From Okeania sp. SIO2C9 (GTDB taxonomy: Bacteria; Cyanobacteriota; Cyanobacteriia; Cyanobacteriales; Microcoleaceae): a stretch of DNA of 64,000 bases. Below are positions 27,971-38,100 of this stretch, one piece after another. The stretch's first letter is position 1. Every line of letters starts with the position of its first letter. The stretch lies in assembly GCF_010672455.1 (NCBI RefSeq), contig NZ_JAAHGO010000006.1, forward strand, positions 44,151-108,150. The letters run 5' to 3'. Below the pieces are notes generated by a model. It was not told where the DNA came from, did not search any database, and worked only from the letters and a program-made list of their open reading frames with translations. The translations under genes and the position numbers were made by a program.

Positions 27971-28582
27971 TTATGTTGAATCTTCCATTTTAATAAAACT
28001 TTTCAGAATCCCGATAATCTGACCTAAATTTCCTAAAAAATATTCATTGATATCAATAGTAATAGTTTGACCTTCTAGCTCCATAAATTTCCAGAGACTA
28101 CCCGTTGTAATAACTCCATAAATTTTTTTAACTTCATTTCCTTTTTGCTGATTAAATAACTGAGCAGCAATCATCTCTGCCATACATTGACCCAAACCTG
28201 TTTCTAGATTATCATTTTTTGCCTCCACTAAAGTAACAACTGGAGCTTCGATAATTAACTGTTCGGGGGATTTACTAATCATAAAGTCACAAAATCCATT
28301 TAAACCTCTCTGAGAATCGACAGTAAATTCTTTGCCAGAAAATAGACTGATTTGATTTGATAATTGTTTTTTTAGTTCAATTAGGATAGGCATAATTATC
28401 AGTTCAGAACGAGATTTTTCTGAATTAATTGACAGAGCTAATGGAATATTATAATCCAGAGTTTCTGATAAAAATTTGCTGTATTGTGATTCTGGAAGTT
28501 TAGCAAATATGCCGTTTTTTTCTGAGAGTAAAATGCCAAATTCTGATTTTATTTGTTCGATTGTAAATTGGCTGTAAGACAT
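27971..28582 (-). CDS. PD-(D/E)XK nuclease-like protein
   Basis: A 203-residue protein. Glu60 (SRSELIIMPIL), Asp99 (GFCDFMIS) and Glu120-x-Lys122 (VTLVEAKND) are spaced as in the PD-(D/E)XK endonuclease fold, followed by the usual helix with ETGLGQCMAEMIAAQ. It lacks any DNA-recognition or helicase domain and stands last in a run of minus-strand genes (HEPN/nucleotidyltransferase, XisH, XisI). The family is common and of unknown role in cyanobacteria. Nuclease activity is inferred only from the motif. Confidence 0.65.
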   Translation of the reverse strand: MSYSQFTIEQIKSEFGILLSEKNGIFAKLPESQYSKFLSETLDYNIPLALSINSEKSRSELIIMPILIELKKQLSNQISLFSGKEFTVDSQRGLNGFCDFMISKSPEQLIIEAPVVTLVEAKNDNLETGLGQCMAEMIAAQLFNQQKGNEVKKIYGVITTGSLWKFMELEGQTITIDINEYFLGNLGQIIGILKSFIKMEDST

Positions 28583-28687
28583 TGATAAATTAGTAAAAAT
28601 TGACTCTTTAAGTAGCGATTGCTTAGTCTTTGTTTTTTTGTGGTTGGTTGTTTTTTGGGAATAGGGGAGGGGCGATATATCTTCAAA

Positions 28688-29023
28688 TTAACTAACTGCA
28701 AATTCGGTTAATTCCCGTGTTTCTGGATGATAAAATCCTAAAACAATTTTTTCTTTTGGCACTCCTGCTGCTAATAATTCTCCTGCTATACCATCTTCAG
28801 TTCCGTCGCGATGAATCCAAATTTTATCGCCTTTGATTTCCAGATGAAGTATGCAACCATGAACCATTTTATGACCCTCTACTCCCAGAATCATTAATAG
28901 ATAATGGTTCTGTTCTCGGTCAAAAACCGTTTTTCTTTCTACTTCGCTATAGGAATAGCGCAATTGACCATAGTCGCCGATTATTTTCTCGATTATTTGT
29001 TGATATTTACGGATGGTATCCAT
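28688..29023 (-). CDS. xisI: XisI family protein
   Basis: A 111-residue XisI, recognisable by the start YQQIIEKIIGDYG, HYLLMILGVEG, RVHG-like MVHGCILHLEIKGDKIWIHR and the end GIAGELLAAGVPKEKIVLGF. XisI was named in Anabaena, where xisH and xisI are needed for excision of the fdxN element by XisF. Most homologues, like this one, are not near such an element. It overlaps xisH by 31 bp, so the two are coupled. A recombinase is absent from the window. Confidence 0.92.
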   Translation of the reverse strand: MDTIRKYQQIIEKIIGDYGQLRYSYSEVERKTVFDREQNHYLLMILGVEGHKMVHGCILHLEIKGDKIWIHRDGTEDGIAGELLAAGVPKEKIVLGFYHPETRELTEFAVS

Positions 29024-29427
29024 TCAATAATTACCTCCTCTGATTTATTGAAAACTAATAAATTTAAGCGTTGGTTTGCTAGCATTAATTCACCAATGGG
29101 TTCGCTGAATATCCCCTCATAAGGTTTTACATCTACTGCTAAGTAGAGAATTCTTTCTGGCTCTATTTTCTTGAGTACGTCATGGTAAACGATATATTGA
29201 CCGACCGCATTTTCTAGATCGTTCATTGGGGAACGGCTTGTAAAACTTTTCAGTTCTACTGCTATTTTTACCTCTTCTTTTTCTGCTGCCAGAAGTAAAG
29301 AAGCACCCAAATCGACATACATATCCCTAGACCCCCACTTCATAATGTAAGGGTCGTCGGTTATGTTCCAGTTATCTTTGACCAGGGCGTTAATTAAGTT
29401 GGCATGGTAAGCGTCTCTAGCTGGCAT
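28993..29427 (-). CDS. xisH: XisH family protein
   Basis: A 144-residue XisH with the conserved opening ARDAYHANLINALVKD. Asp39 (YVDLGA) and Glu58-x-Lys60 (AVELKSF) fit a PD-(D/E)XK nuclease-fold core, and the DLENAVGQYIVY helix follows. Always paired with XisI, here upstream and overlapping. The pairing of a nuclease-fold protein with a small partner suggests a toxin-antitoxin-like or defence role rather than excision at this locus (inference). Confidence 0.92.
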   Translation of the reverse strand: MPARDAYHANLINALVKDNWNITDDPYIMKWGSRDMYVDLGASLLLAAEKEEVKIAVELKSFTSRSPMNDLENAVGQYIVYHDVLKKIEPERILYLAVDVKPYEGIFSEPIGELMLANQRLNLLVFNKSEEVIIEWIPSVNINK

Positions 29428-29522
29428 GAGGGAATACTGAGAGTGGTTTTTGAATATTTTACCAGGGTGGGTATTAGTTATGCAAATTTCTGTTTGGGTT
29501 TTGAGTTTTTGGGAGCGATCGC

Positions 29523-29918
29523 TTATGGAGATGGAGGAGGAAGAGAGTCAATATTTGCTAAGGCAAAGTTAAGCATTTCTTCAGCACGATCTATTGTTTG
29601 TGATGAGTCTGTTTGTGTGATTTGTGCATTTACATCATAATCTGCTTTTAATCGAATGTTTTGAGCGTCAATTAGATAACGATGAAATTCTATAGGCACC
29701 CGCTTCGGTCTGGCAAAATTTTGACCAAAACTAGCAATAACTGCAGAGTGGCGAGAATAAGATAACTTTTCTCCTTCTAAAAATGCGGTTGCAATGTAAA
29801 ACATCCCATAGTAACCACGAGAAGTAGCAGAATCAAAAAATCCTTGGTCTTTTAAAACTCGTGCTGCTTGCAACGTTTGGTCAGCTTTTTCCAGTAGTTT
29901 TTGCTGCTTGGGAGTCAT
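29523..29918 (-). CDS. HEPN domain protein (HepT-like toxin)
   Basis: A 131-residue four-helix HEPN protein. The core is the helix FFDSATSRGYYGMFYIATAF (residues 28-47), followed by the SRHSAVIASFGQNF segment and the ADYD motif. HEPN proteins paired with minimal nucleotidyltransferases are toxin-antitoxin modules in which the toxin is an RNase or is AMPylated by its partner. A clear RX4-6H catalytic motif is not obvious (RVPIEFH near 73-79 is a candidate), so RNase activity is unproven. Its ATG overlaps the partner's stop by 4 bp. Confidence 0.85.
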   Translation of the reverse strand: MTPKQQKLLEKADQTLQAARVLKDQGFFDSATSRGYYGMFYIATAFLEGEKLSYSRHSAVIASFGQNFARPKRVPIEFHRYLIDAQNIRLKADYDVNAQITQTDSSQTIDRAEEMLNFALANIDSLPPPSP

Positions 29919-30475
29919 ACCGGGATTCCCTCTTGCCGAATATTGCGAAATAAACCGCCATCATATTCTTGATACTTTTGAAGTGTCGCAAATACACTGT
30001 TAATAACGACAGTATGTTCTAAGCAGATATCAGCAATCAAATAACTAATACGATCGCTTTCAGTGGAGTAGTCGAAGGGATTTTTGAGAACGATAAGAAG
30101 GTCTATATCTGAGTCTGGTCTGGCATCACCTCTTGCTTGGGAGCCAAAGAGAATAAGTCTATCCAATTGTTCGCCGTAAATATTTTCCAATCCCAAACGA
30201 GTTTTGGCAATTATTTCTTTTAGTTGAGGGTGGCACTCTAGTTTTCCTACTGTTCGACGAATTTCCTCCCAGTCTGCTGCAGTCATTGGTTCGGCAGGTC
30301 CTGATTCTATGCCTTCTATTAACATGGTTTCCAGTCGTTCTTTAGCTTGGCGTTCTCGCTCTTGCCGGACTAAGTTGCTAAAATACTCGCTGGCGTTACT
30401 ATAACCGCCGAGTCGTATTTGTTCTTCTATATAGACTCGCTCAGAGTCTGGTAGAGTAATGATTATGCTTTCCAT
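29915..30475 (-). CDS. ParD-like antitoxin fused to a minimal nucleotidyltransferase
   Basis: A 186-residue protein. Residues 1-80 are a ParD-type ribbon-helix-helix antitoxin (IIITLPDSERVYIEEQI, GGYSNASEYF, then the ParE-binding tail MTAADWEEIRRTVGK). Residues 81-186 are an MNT nucleotidyltransferase with GSQARG (111-116) and DSDIDLLIV carrying Asp123 and Asp125. MNT antitoxins transfer AMP to a HEPN partner, which is encoded next with 4-bp overlap. The ParD part probably binds the operon's own promoter DNA (inference). The fusion is unusual. The ATG is preceded by ggag and a good promoter. Confidence 0.85.
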   Translation of the reverse strand: MESIIITLPDSERVYIEEQIRLGGYSNASEYFSNLVRQERERQAKERLETMLIEGIESGPAEPMTAADWEEIRRTVGKLECHPQLKEIIAKTRLGLENIYGEQLDRLILFGSQARGDARPDSDIDLLIVLKNPFDYSTESDRISYLIADICLEHTVVINSVFATLQKYQEYDGGLFRNIRQEGIPV

Positions 30476-30506
30476 TAGCTGACTCCAGTTGAGAAGTTGT
30501 CAATAT

Positions 30507-30534
30507 TTTATACCAAATTTGAGGATTGTGTCAA
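30507..30534 (-). promoter_or_regulatory. Sigma-70-type promoter of the ParD-MNT/HEPN operon
   Basis: On the minus strand TTGACA (30534-30529), 16 bp, TATAAA (30512-30507), about 30 bp before the ATG. It lies between the gene and the TnpB right flank. Confidence 0.65.
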
Positions 30535-30544
30535 GGTTGTGGGT

Positions 30545-31919
30545 GGGGCAATGTAGCTACCCAAAGAGAACTATTCGCTGCTCCATAAAACCGATACAAA
30601 CCGTCACATAGCGTAACAATTTGATGTTTACTTCCTGCTTCAACTGAGGCCGTCGGCGGTTACTCATCCACAAGCATTCACGACCGAGCCGACCGCATTT
30701 CTTAAATTAATACTGGCGTTTAAATCTCTATCTATAGATATGCCACAATCTGGGCAGTCATAAGTTCTCAGGTTCAATGGCATATCTTGAACGTGACCAC
30801 AGTTTGAGCAAGTCTTTGACGATGGGAAAAACCTATCAACTACTACTAACTCCGAACCGTACCATTGGCACTTATATTCTAGCTGTCGCCTGAACTCATA
30901 AAATCCTTGGTCTGCTATAGACTTTGCTAGCTTATGATTGCGCAACATTCCCCTGACATTCAAATCTTCAATTGACACAATGCCGTGGTTTTTGGCTAAG
31001 TATGTTGTCAATTTATGAAGTGCGTCTTTGCGGATGTTAGCTACTTTTCTATGCAACCTGGCTATCTTCAGTTGTGCTTTTTTCCAATTAGCAGAGCCAA
31101 TCTTTTTATGACGATGTAGATATTGCAGTCGAGATAATTTAGCTTCAAATCTCCGATACGATTTCACGCTCTCAAATATTTTCCCATCACTCAAAGTAGC
31201 TAATGTTTTTACTCCTAAATCTACTCCTATAACATCAGTTTTTTTGGGTGTAGTTGTTGCATTAAATTCATAGCTACAGCTAAGATACCAATCACCTGCA
31301 AGTCTACTAATGGTGATTTTTTTGGTTGTCGCCTCAATGGGTTCATAAGTCTTAACAATACCGATAAAAGGTAATTTATGATTCCATCCATTTAATTCTA
31401 TTGGTTTTCCACAATTATCTATTGTGAATGAATCATGTTTACCCTTCTTTTTAAACTTTGGGTGTTTTCCTAATCCTTTAAAGAACCTTTTGAATGCTTC
31501 ACCTAAATTTATGAAAGCATATTGGTAAACTTTAGATGACAAGTTTTTCATCCAAGGGTATAAAGGCTTTGTATGGTTGGTAAAAACCTCTCTTAGCTTA
31601 CGGGCATTGGGCTTGTAACCATTTTTATAAGCAACATTCCACAAGCTTAAACCCCAGTTGTAACACCACCTACTGTAGCCTGCGTGTTGAGCCATCAGAG
31701 TTTTCTGCTTGTTATTAAGTTTGAGCTTGGTTCTAATGGATTTCATTTACTTGTGAACAAACTTAGTCTAATAGTATGCTTTATAACTTATTATATCGTT
31801 ATTCTTTGATTAAGTCAATGCTCTAATTGTTGGCTGTAATTTTTTTCCAATTCCTGGCGAGTTTGGGCGATTATTTCTTTGAGTTGAGGGTTGGTGGTTG
31901 GAGTTGGGAATTTTTGCAT
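30545..31919 (-). pseudogene. Second nucleotidyltransferase gene, split by the TnpB element
   Basis: 31815-31919 encodes MQKFPTPTTNPQLKEIIAQT and continues RQELEKNYSQQLE, aligning with HPQLKEIIAKTRLGLENIYG of the ParD-MNT protein. It stops where the TnpB element begins. Past the far side of the element, about 30553-30572 reads RIVLFG, matching RLILFGS of the nucleotidyltransferase core, then a stop. The two halves flank the element in the right order. Confidence 0.6.
30664..31746 (-). CDS. tnpB: TnpB RNA-guided nuclease (IS200/IS605, IS1341-like)
   Basis: A 360-residue TnpB. RuvC residues Asp176 (GVDLGVK), Glu260 (SIEDLNV) and Asp341 (DRDLNAS) are present, plus a zinc ribbon CSNCG (313-317) and CPDCG (331-335). 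N-terminal recognition domain MKSIRTKLKLNNKQ is typical. It looks active. The C-terminal tail is cut by an early TGA, because the usual tail (TADGLS, KQEVNIKLL) is still readable further on in other frames. No TnpA is nearby, so mobility would need one in trans. The guide RNA should derive from the 3' end and right flank (about 30575-30700). Confidence 0.9.
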   Translation of the reverse strand: MKSIRTKLKLNNKQKTLMAQHAGYSRWCYNWGLSLWNVAYKNGYKPNARKLREVFTNHTKPLYPWMKNLSSKVYQYAFINLGEAFKRFFKGLGKHPKFKKKGKHDSFTIDNCGKPIELNGWNHKLPFIGIVKTYEPIEATTKKITISRLAGDWYLSCSYEFNATTTPKKTDVIGVDLGVKTLATLSDGKIFESVKSYRRFEAKLSRLQYLHRHKKIGSANWKKAQLKIARLHRKVANIRKDALHKLTTYLAKNHGIVSIEDLNVRGMLRNHKLAKSIADQGFYEFRRQLEYKCQWYGSELVVVDRFFPSSKTCSNCGHVQDMPLNLRTYDCPDCGISIDRDLNASINLRNAVGSVVNACG

Positions 31920-32127
31920 ATATTTGAGAATTGGCTGTTGTTTTTGATTGGTATTTTAGTATGGGTTAGTTAAGGGGGAGGGGGCGATCGCTCTTTTTTT
32001 TTGAAAGAGGCGATTTGGAAGAGGCTTTTTCCTAAATTTTACCCTGGTTTCCCCCTTCCCAATCTGCTAGCTCATACTGCATTCATTAGCTATTTTACCA
32101 TTACTTTATCTGACAGATAGTAGGTTA
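31920..32127. other. Spacer downstream of the giant gene
   Basis: Contains GGGGCGATCGCTC (a HIP1 site) and T-runs. A T-rich stretch near 31996-32005 might terminate. No ORF. Confidence 0.35.
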
Positions 32128-35100
32128 TCACTTAGAGGATTTTGCATCATCGGCATTCTTTTTTGGAAATAATTTTTTGTTAAGTGCATCTGCAGTAACC
32201 CCACCTAATTCGGAACCAGCAACGCCAGCAGCTATTCCTACAAGTGGATTAACTGTCCCCAAACCAGCACCAACACCTGCTACTACTCCGAAGACTGTTT
32301 GAAGCGATCCTTTAATTAAAGCTCTATAAGCTTGAGGTCTATCTTTATTCCAATTTTGTGCAACTTCTACACCTGTAGGAATAAATCCAATGAGAATTCC
32401 AGCAGGTCCTAGTGCTTTGGAAGCTCGAACCAATCTTGTACTAGCAGGATTTTTTAAGATGACAAACCCTTTGTTACCTGTTTGAGTAGCTTTGTAGGAA
32501 ACTTTTTCCGCAAGCTTTACTGGAAGTTGATCTATTTGATTTAATTGTTTTACTCCTGGTAAATTATTAATTTTCTTTGGGAAACTAACGTTAGGTGCAA
32601 CCTCATCCACAGCATTAATTATATTGCGACCATGTTGCACTGCTTCTGTACCATATTTAGTATATTCAAGGGTTGGATTTTTCGCCTTGTCAGGTTGTGT
32701 TGGCAGAGATGTTGTTTTTGTAGATTTCTCTTGATTAAGGTTACTATTACTGTCATTAATTTTGCTAGTATAGCCTTGTTGATTTGTGCTGCCATAATTA
32801 TCATTAATTTCGCTACTATTGTTACTAGGAATGAAAATTTCTTGATTGATTTGTAAGTTAAATTGTTCTCCATCTTTGAATGGAACATAATCTTCTTGAC
32901 CATCAGAAGTAGTAACTCTTTTATGAAGTTCTTGCCAACGATTACCATCACCAAGGCTTTTTTCTGCAATCCCCCAGAGTGTTTCTCCTTCCTCCCGAAT
33001 TTCATACTCTAAAAATTGTGTAATCCCTAACTGTAAAGTAACTTCTGGATTACCCTCATCTAGACTACTTGAAGTCGTTACTCCTCCAATTCCTACGTCA
33101 GTTACAATATTAGGCTTTTCAGCAAAAGGATTATCGTCATAATTTTTAGCTATATATATGCTTTGCTCTTCTAACAGTTGTTCTTGTTGGTGATTTTTGA
33201 AATATTCTTCTATTTCTTCTATATCTTCAAGAGATAAGCTAATAAACAAAGTTTGTTCTTCGGATAAGAAGTGAGCAGCATTTTCGTGCAGTTCTCCCAA
33301 ATCGGAATTTTCAGTGGTTTCATTTTCTGAACTCTGAGATTCTTGGGCATCTGAATTTTCATCCTTATCAGAATCATCTTCATTCTTTTGAACACAAACA
33401 CACTCATCCTTACCCGTAATCTTATCCACAAACCCACTAATATCATCGCCCAAAATATTCAACAAACTTTCAACCCCAGACAAAGCACCTTCTAAAGTAC
33501 CGCCCATAGCTGCACCAGTAACAGCTAAAGCAGAGTTACCCACTTTGCTCAAAGAGTCGAAAGCTTTAGACACGGTATCGCCAAAGAAACCACCGAAATT
33601 CTTCCCAAGGGTAGTAATGACATTGAAAACATTACTAATCGCACTAAACCAGTCCCCACTCTCAATAGCTTTCACGCCCTTATAAATCATTACTGGGACT
33701 TTTTGCAAGCTATTAACAACCTGATACATCGCTTGTTGCAATGGCGTAGTCAACTTATTAACTACATTACTCAAACCCGTGCTGACAAAACCAGCAACGC
33801 TGCCCAGAACTTGTAACGCACCCAATATACTCTCGCCAGACATCACAGAACGCGCTCCGGCAAACACGCCTCCTACCGCAGCTTGTATGCCTTGTACTGT
33901 CTGCATTGCTGTCTGACTAATTAAACCAGCACTGCCCAAACCACCAGTTAGACCGCTGACTGCTGCCATGACTACGTTGAAAATACCTCCCAACCAATCG
34001 CCATTCATCACTGCTTGGATACCGCTAATAACACCACTAACGGCAACCAAACCATAACCAAGAGGTGCTAGAGGAGTGAAACTGAGGATAGTACCGATGA
34101 GACTGGTAACAATGGAAACCATACCCAACATCTGATTCCAGAAGAATTTCTTCCTAGCCTTCCGTTCCTGAATCCGCTGGTCAATAATCTGCTCCAACAT
34201 CTCCCGCGACTGCTTGGCTAAATCTTGGGAAATATCCACCGCCTGCTCTGCATAGGCAACCTTACTCAAAGTCTCAAGATACAGAGGATTAATAATGTCC
34301 CGTTCCTCAGATAAAACTTGCGATCGCTCCAGTTCCTCTACCAACTCCTGCGACGCACTTTGTAAATCCTGTTGCGCTTTGGCCAATAATTGAGTATCCC
34401 ACTGTTCCTCTGACTCCAGTTGGGCAATTTCAGTCTGATAATGTTGAATCTGCCCCACTAACCCGGCAGTAGTTTTCAGCAAATTCTCCTGAATATTCTC
34501 TGCTTCCTTCCCTTGCAACGCTAGATGAATATCCCCTTGAGCATCAGCCAACAAAGCTTTCACATCATCAGGTAAATCAGGCTGTTGCTGCTCTAAATTC
34601 TGCAACTGCCCCAACAACGATGCCATCTGAGACTGCAACTGAGCCGAGTCACTACCACCAGCTACCTCATTCAAACCAACATCAACCCGCACCTGATTTA
34701 CCGCTTGTCGTAAATCTTCCTCTGCTTGCAACTGTTCCAACTGTTCCAACTTTGCCCGCGCCTCTAAACGTTGACGTTCAATTTCGATTTGTTCCCGTTC
34801 GATGCGCCGTGCCACTTCCTCTTCAATTTCTGACTGCCGTTGGGCTGCAATTTGTTGTTCTAACTGAGCTTGAGCCAGGTTCAGTTGTTCTAAACTCACT
34901 AACTGCACGAAAGTTTGTTCTGTTTGTTGGCGGATACGACTAATACCATCTAACCGCGCTTGAGCAACTGCTACTTCCTGTTCTTTGGCTTCCCGCTGCT
35001 CTTGGGTTTTGGCAATCTTATTGTTAATATCCTGGAGTATCTGAGCAGCGGTTTCCTGTTGTCGGCTTAAAGCATCCATCTGTCCTTGAGCGGTATCTTT

Positions 35101-38100
35101 TATCCGCCGGAAATGATTGGCTTGAGCTTGCGCCCGGTGCTGCAACTGCCGATGGGTTAACATTTCCCGGTAGTAACGGTCTGCTAAAGCGCGGTCTTCC
35201 GGTCGCGCGATACCCCCCGCACAACTACCCCCTGTATCGCTGGCAATATCACTGTAATCGCGATAATAGATTTCGGCAGCACTAGCAACGTCGTTGTGAG
35301 TGGCAACTTCTAATAAATGTTTTGCCTCCTGGTTGCCCGCAGCAGTCACTTCTTGCAACCGTTGCAATATTTGGAACTCTAAGTCGTTGACTTGCTGCTG
35401 TTTCTGGGCTGCTTCTAAGGTGTAGTTGGCATTTAGTTCCGTTGCTTCTAACAAATCCTTGAGTATCTGCTGATGTTCCTTAGCAGCTTTTAAATGTTCG
35501 TCATTTTGTGCCAATAAGTCGTTTTGCACTTCCTGTAAAGGAGCCGTTAATGCCTGACTGCTGGCTTCTGCTTGTTCTGCCAACCGTTGGGCTTCGGCTA
35601 GGGCAGCGCGGGCATCTGCTAGCTGTTCCCGCAGTTGCTCTAAGTCGCTGTCGGGGGTTGTCAGGTAAGCATCTAATAACCCCTGTTCTGCTAGAATAAC
35701 TTCGTTTTCTGCGGTCAGCAGGGTGCGTTTTTGACTAAAGGCAGTTTGCTGTTGTTGCAAGACGGTAGCTTTATTGTCTAGGAGTGCCAGAGCATCCTGG
35801 AGTTGTGCTTGTTTAGTCTGTAACTCCGTTAACTCGTTGCCCGTTGCCACAGCGATTTTTTCTGCCAATGCCTCCCCATCAGCTATCAACTGTTGACGCA
35901 AATTATCTACTTGCTCCGTTTCTACATCCAAAGCCACAGTTTGTTGTTCCACCCATTTTTCCGTATCTGCTAGTTGGTTTTGCAACTCCTGGGATTGTTT
36001 GTTGAGGTCGCCACGACGTTCTAATATGTCTTCAACAGTATTGAGATATTCTGTCGCATTTTCGTCATGCTCTTCCCACTCCGCTAATACTTTAGCATTG
36101 TAGTCGTCCGCTTCCTTCTGAGCTTCTGCCAGTTTTTGTTCAATTTCAGGCAAGAGGTCTTCCAGCAGTTGTAACTGTTCCTGAGCTGCGGGGATTTGTT
36201 CGCGGGCAGTTTCCAATACTTCCACCAGGTTGCGACTGGCAGTAATTGGTGCTTCGGCAGCGTTGGTGGCATTCTGTGCGTCTGCCCACTGTTCTGCTAG
36301 GGGTTGCAAGCGGTCTTGTTGTTGGGATTGGCTGTCGGTGACCACTAATTTACTGAATGCTTGTTGGCGGAGTTGTTGAGCGTATTTGGTGTAGGTATCC
36401 CAGATTATCCAATGGTGATCGACGTGGGTGACGAGTACCCAATGTTCTTTTTTCTTACCACGCCAATTGCGTTTCCAGGTTTGGCGCCATTCTTGCCAGG
36501 TTGGACCGTTTTTGCGACTGCGTAGCCAGTGGTAGGCGCCTTGTTTTTCGTACCAGGCAGCTTGGGATAGGGCAGCAGATGCTTGTGCATCGTTTTGGAC
36601 TTCTTCTGCTTTTAAGGTTGCTATTCGGGAATCGTATTTGTTGCTTTCTTCTTGGGTTTCGGCTTGCAAGACCTTAATGGCACTACCGTTGTTAGTAACT
36701 TGACTTAAAAATGCCTCGCGGTAGGCATTTGCAGTCGGTAGCTGGTTTGCAGCATCGCGTCTTTTGGCTGCTGCATTAGCTGCTGCTTGCTCCCTGTCGC
36801 GGTTAATTTTTGCCAGTGGGTTAGGAAGTCTTCCTGCCTTACGGCCCCACTTTACATAGTGCTCCCAACCGCTGTCAAGCCATCCGAGCGATACATGAAG
36901 GCGAACATCAGGATTATTATGTAAGTATGTTTGTTCGTTAAACTGATAAATCTGACCGTTCCAGTAGTTAGCATTCTGTTGATGTTGATGGCGTTGTGCT
37001 TCGTTTTGTCTGGCTACACCGAGATCGTGTTGTAATTTAGCATTATATTGCTGCGGATACCTTGCCAACTGTTGAGACTCAGCACCATAACGTTCTGCAA
37101 TAGGCGCAATTTCCGACCACAACTTAGCATCCTGCTCTATCCACTGTTTCAACTTCTCAATCTCTTGCTTCAGGGTAGTTTCCCCTGCTGCTAATTCATC
37201 GCGACGAGGCGCAACCACACCCAAGGTAGTAATGGCATCTCGCAAATCTGCCAAATTTCGGTCGCGTTCCCCATCCACATCTGCCAAATTATCCTCTATA
37301 TACTCAATCAAATCATCAACTGACTCAGACAGATTTTGCTGACTTTCCCCAATTTCCTTAGTTTGCTGATGACCTTCTTGCAATTGACTCACCCATTGAG
37401 TTGCACTTGCCGTCAAATCTGCCCGTACTCGATCGTTCAGTTCAGCATAAGCTAACACCGTATCCTCACTAACCGCCTTTTCTGCTGCCGTCTCAGTTTC
37501 CAATTGACGGTTAAGCGCCTCTAACCGCTCATCATTACTATTGAGTTGTTCCCGAATTTCCAATTTCTGCTGTTGTCGCAGATTTTCTAGAGATGCTGTA
37601 GCTGCTGTCAGGCGATCGCTCAATTCCGTCACTATTTCCTGATTCTCCTGTTGACGTTCCAATAGATGATTCTGTTGGCCAATAGTTTTTGTAATCAAAT
37701 CGGTTAAGGCTTGACGACTAACTTCATCTGTGGTATTATCTAACTCCTGTTGCCAGTCTCCTATCAAATTTCCTAGAGTATCAGCTTGGGAACCCAAGTC
37801 ATTACTGCGGTCTTGCAACTGTTGAATAAATTCATTAACCTTTGGCTCCACCTGAGTCGCGAAGAAATCCACATCAGATTCCGTACCCAAAACCCCAAAG
37901 CTAATCAGATGATTCAAAGCTGCTGCTTGCTCTTTAGTGGTTTGAGCTAATTCTACCGATGCAGTTTCTGTTTGCCCAACAGCATTTTGGAAATCTGCTA
38001 ATTTGGCGTTTTCTGCTTGTTGCATAGGTTCTATAGCAGTAACAAGAGGGGGGATTTGACTTTCGATTTCTGCTGCCTTGGCAGTTAAGTTAGTCACCTC

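Noticed and set aside
28688-29427. An fdxN-type excision element around xisH/xisI
   Set aside because: No XisF recombinase, no fdxN or nif genes and no att repeats are visible.
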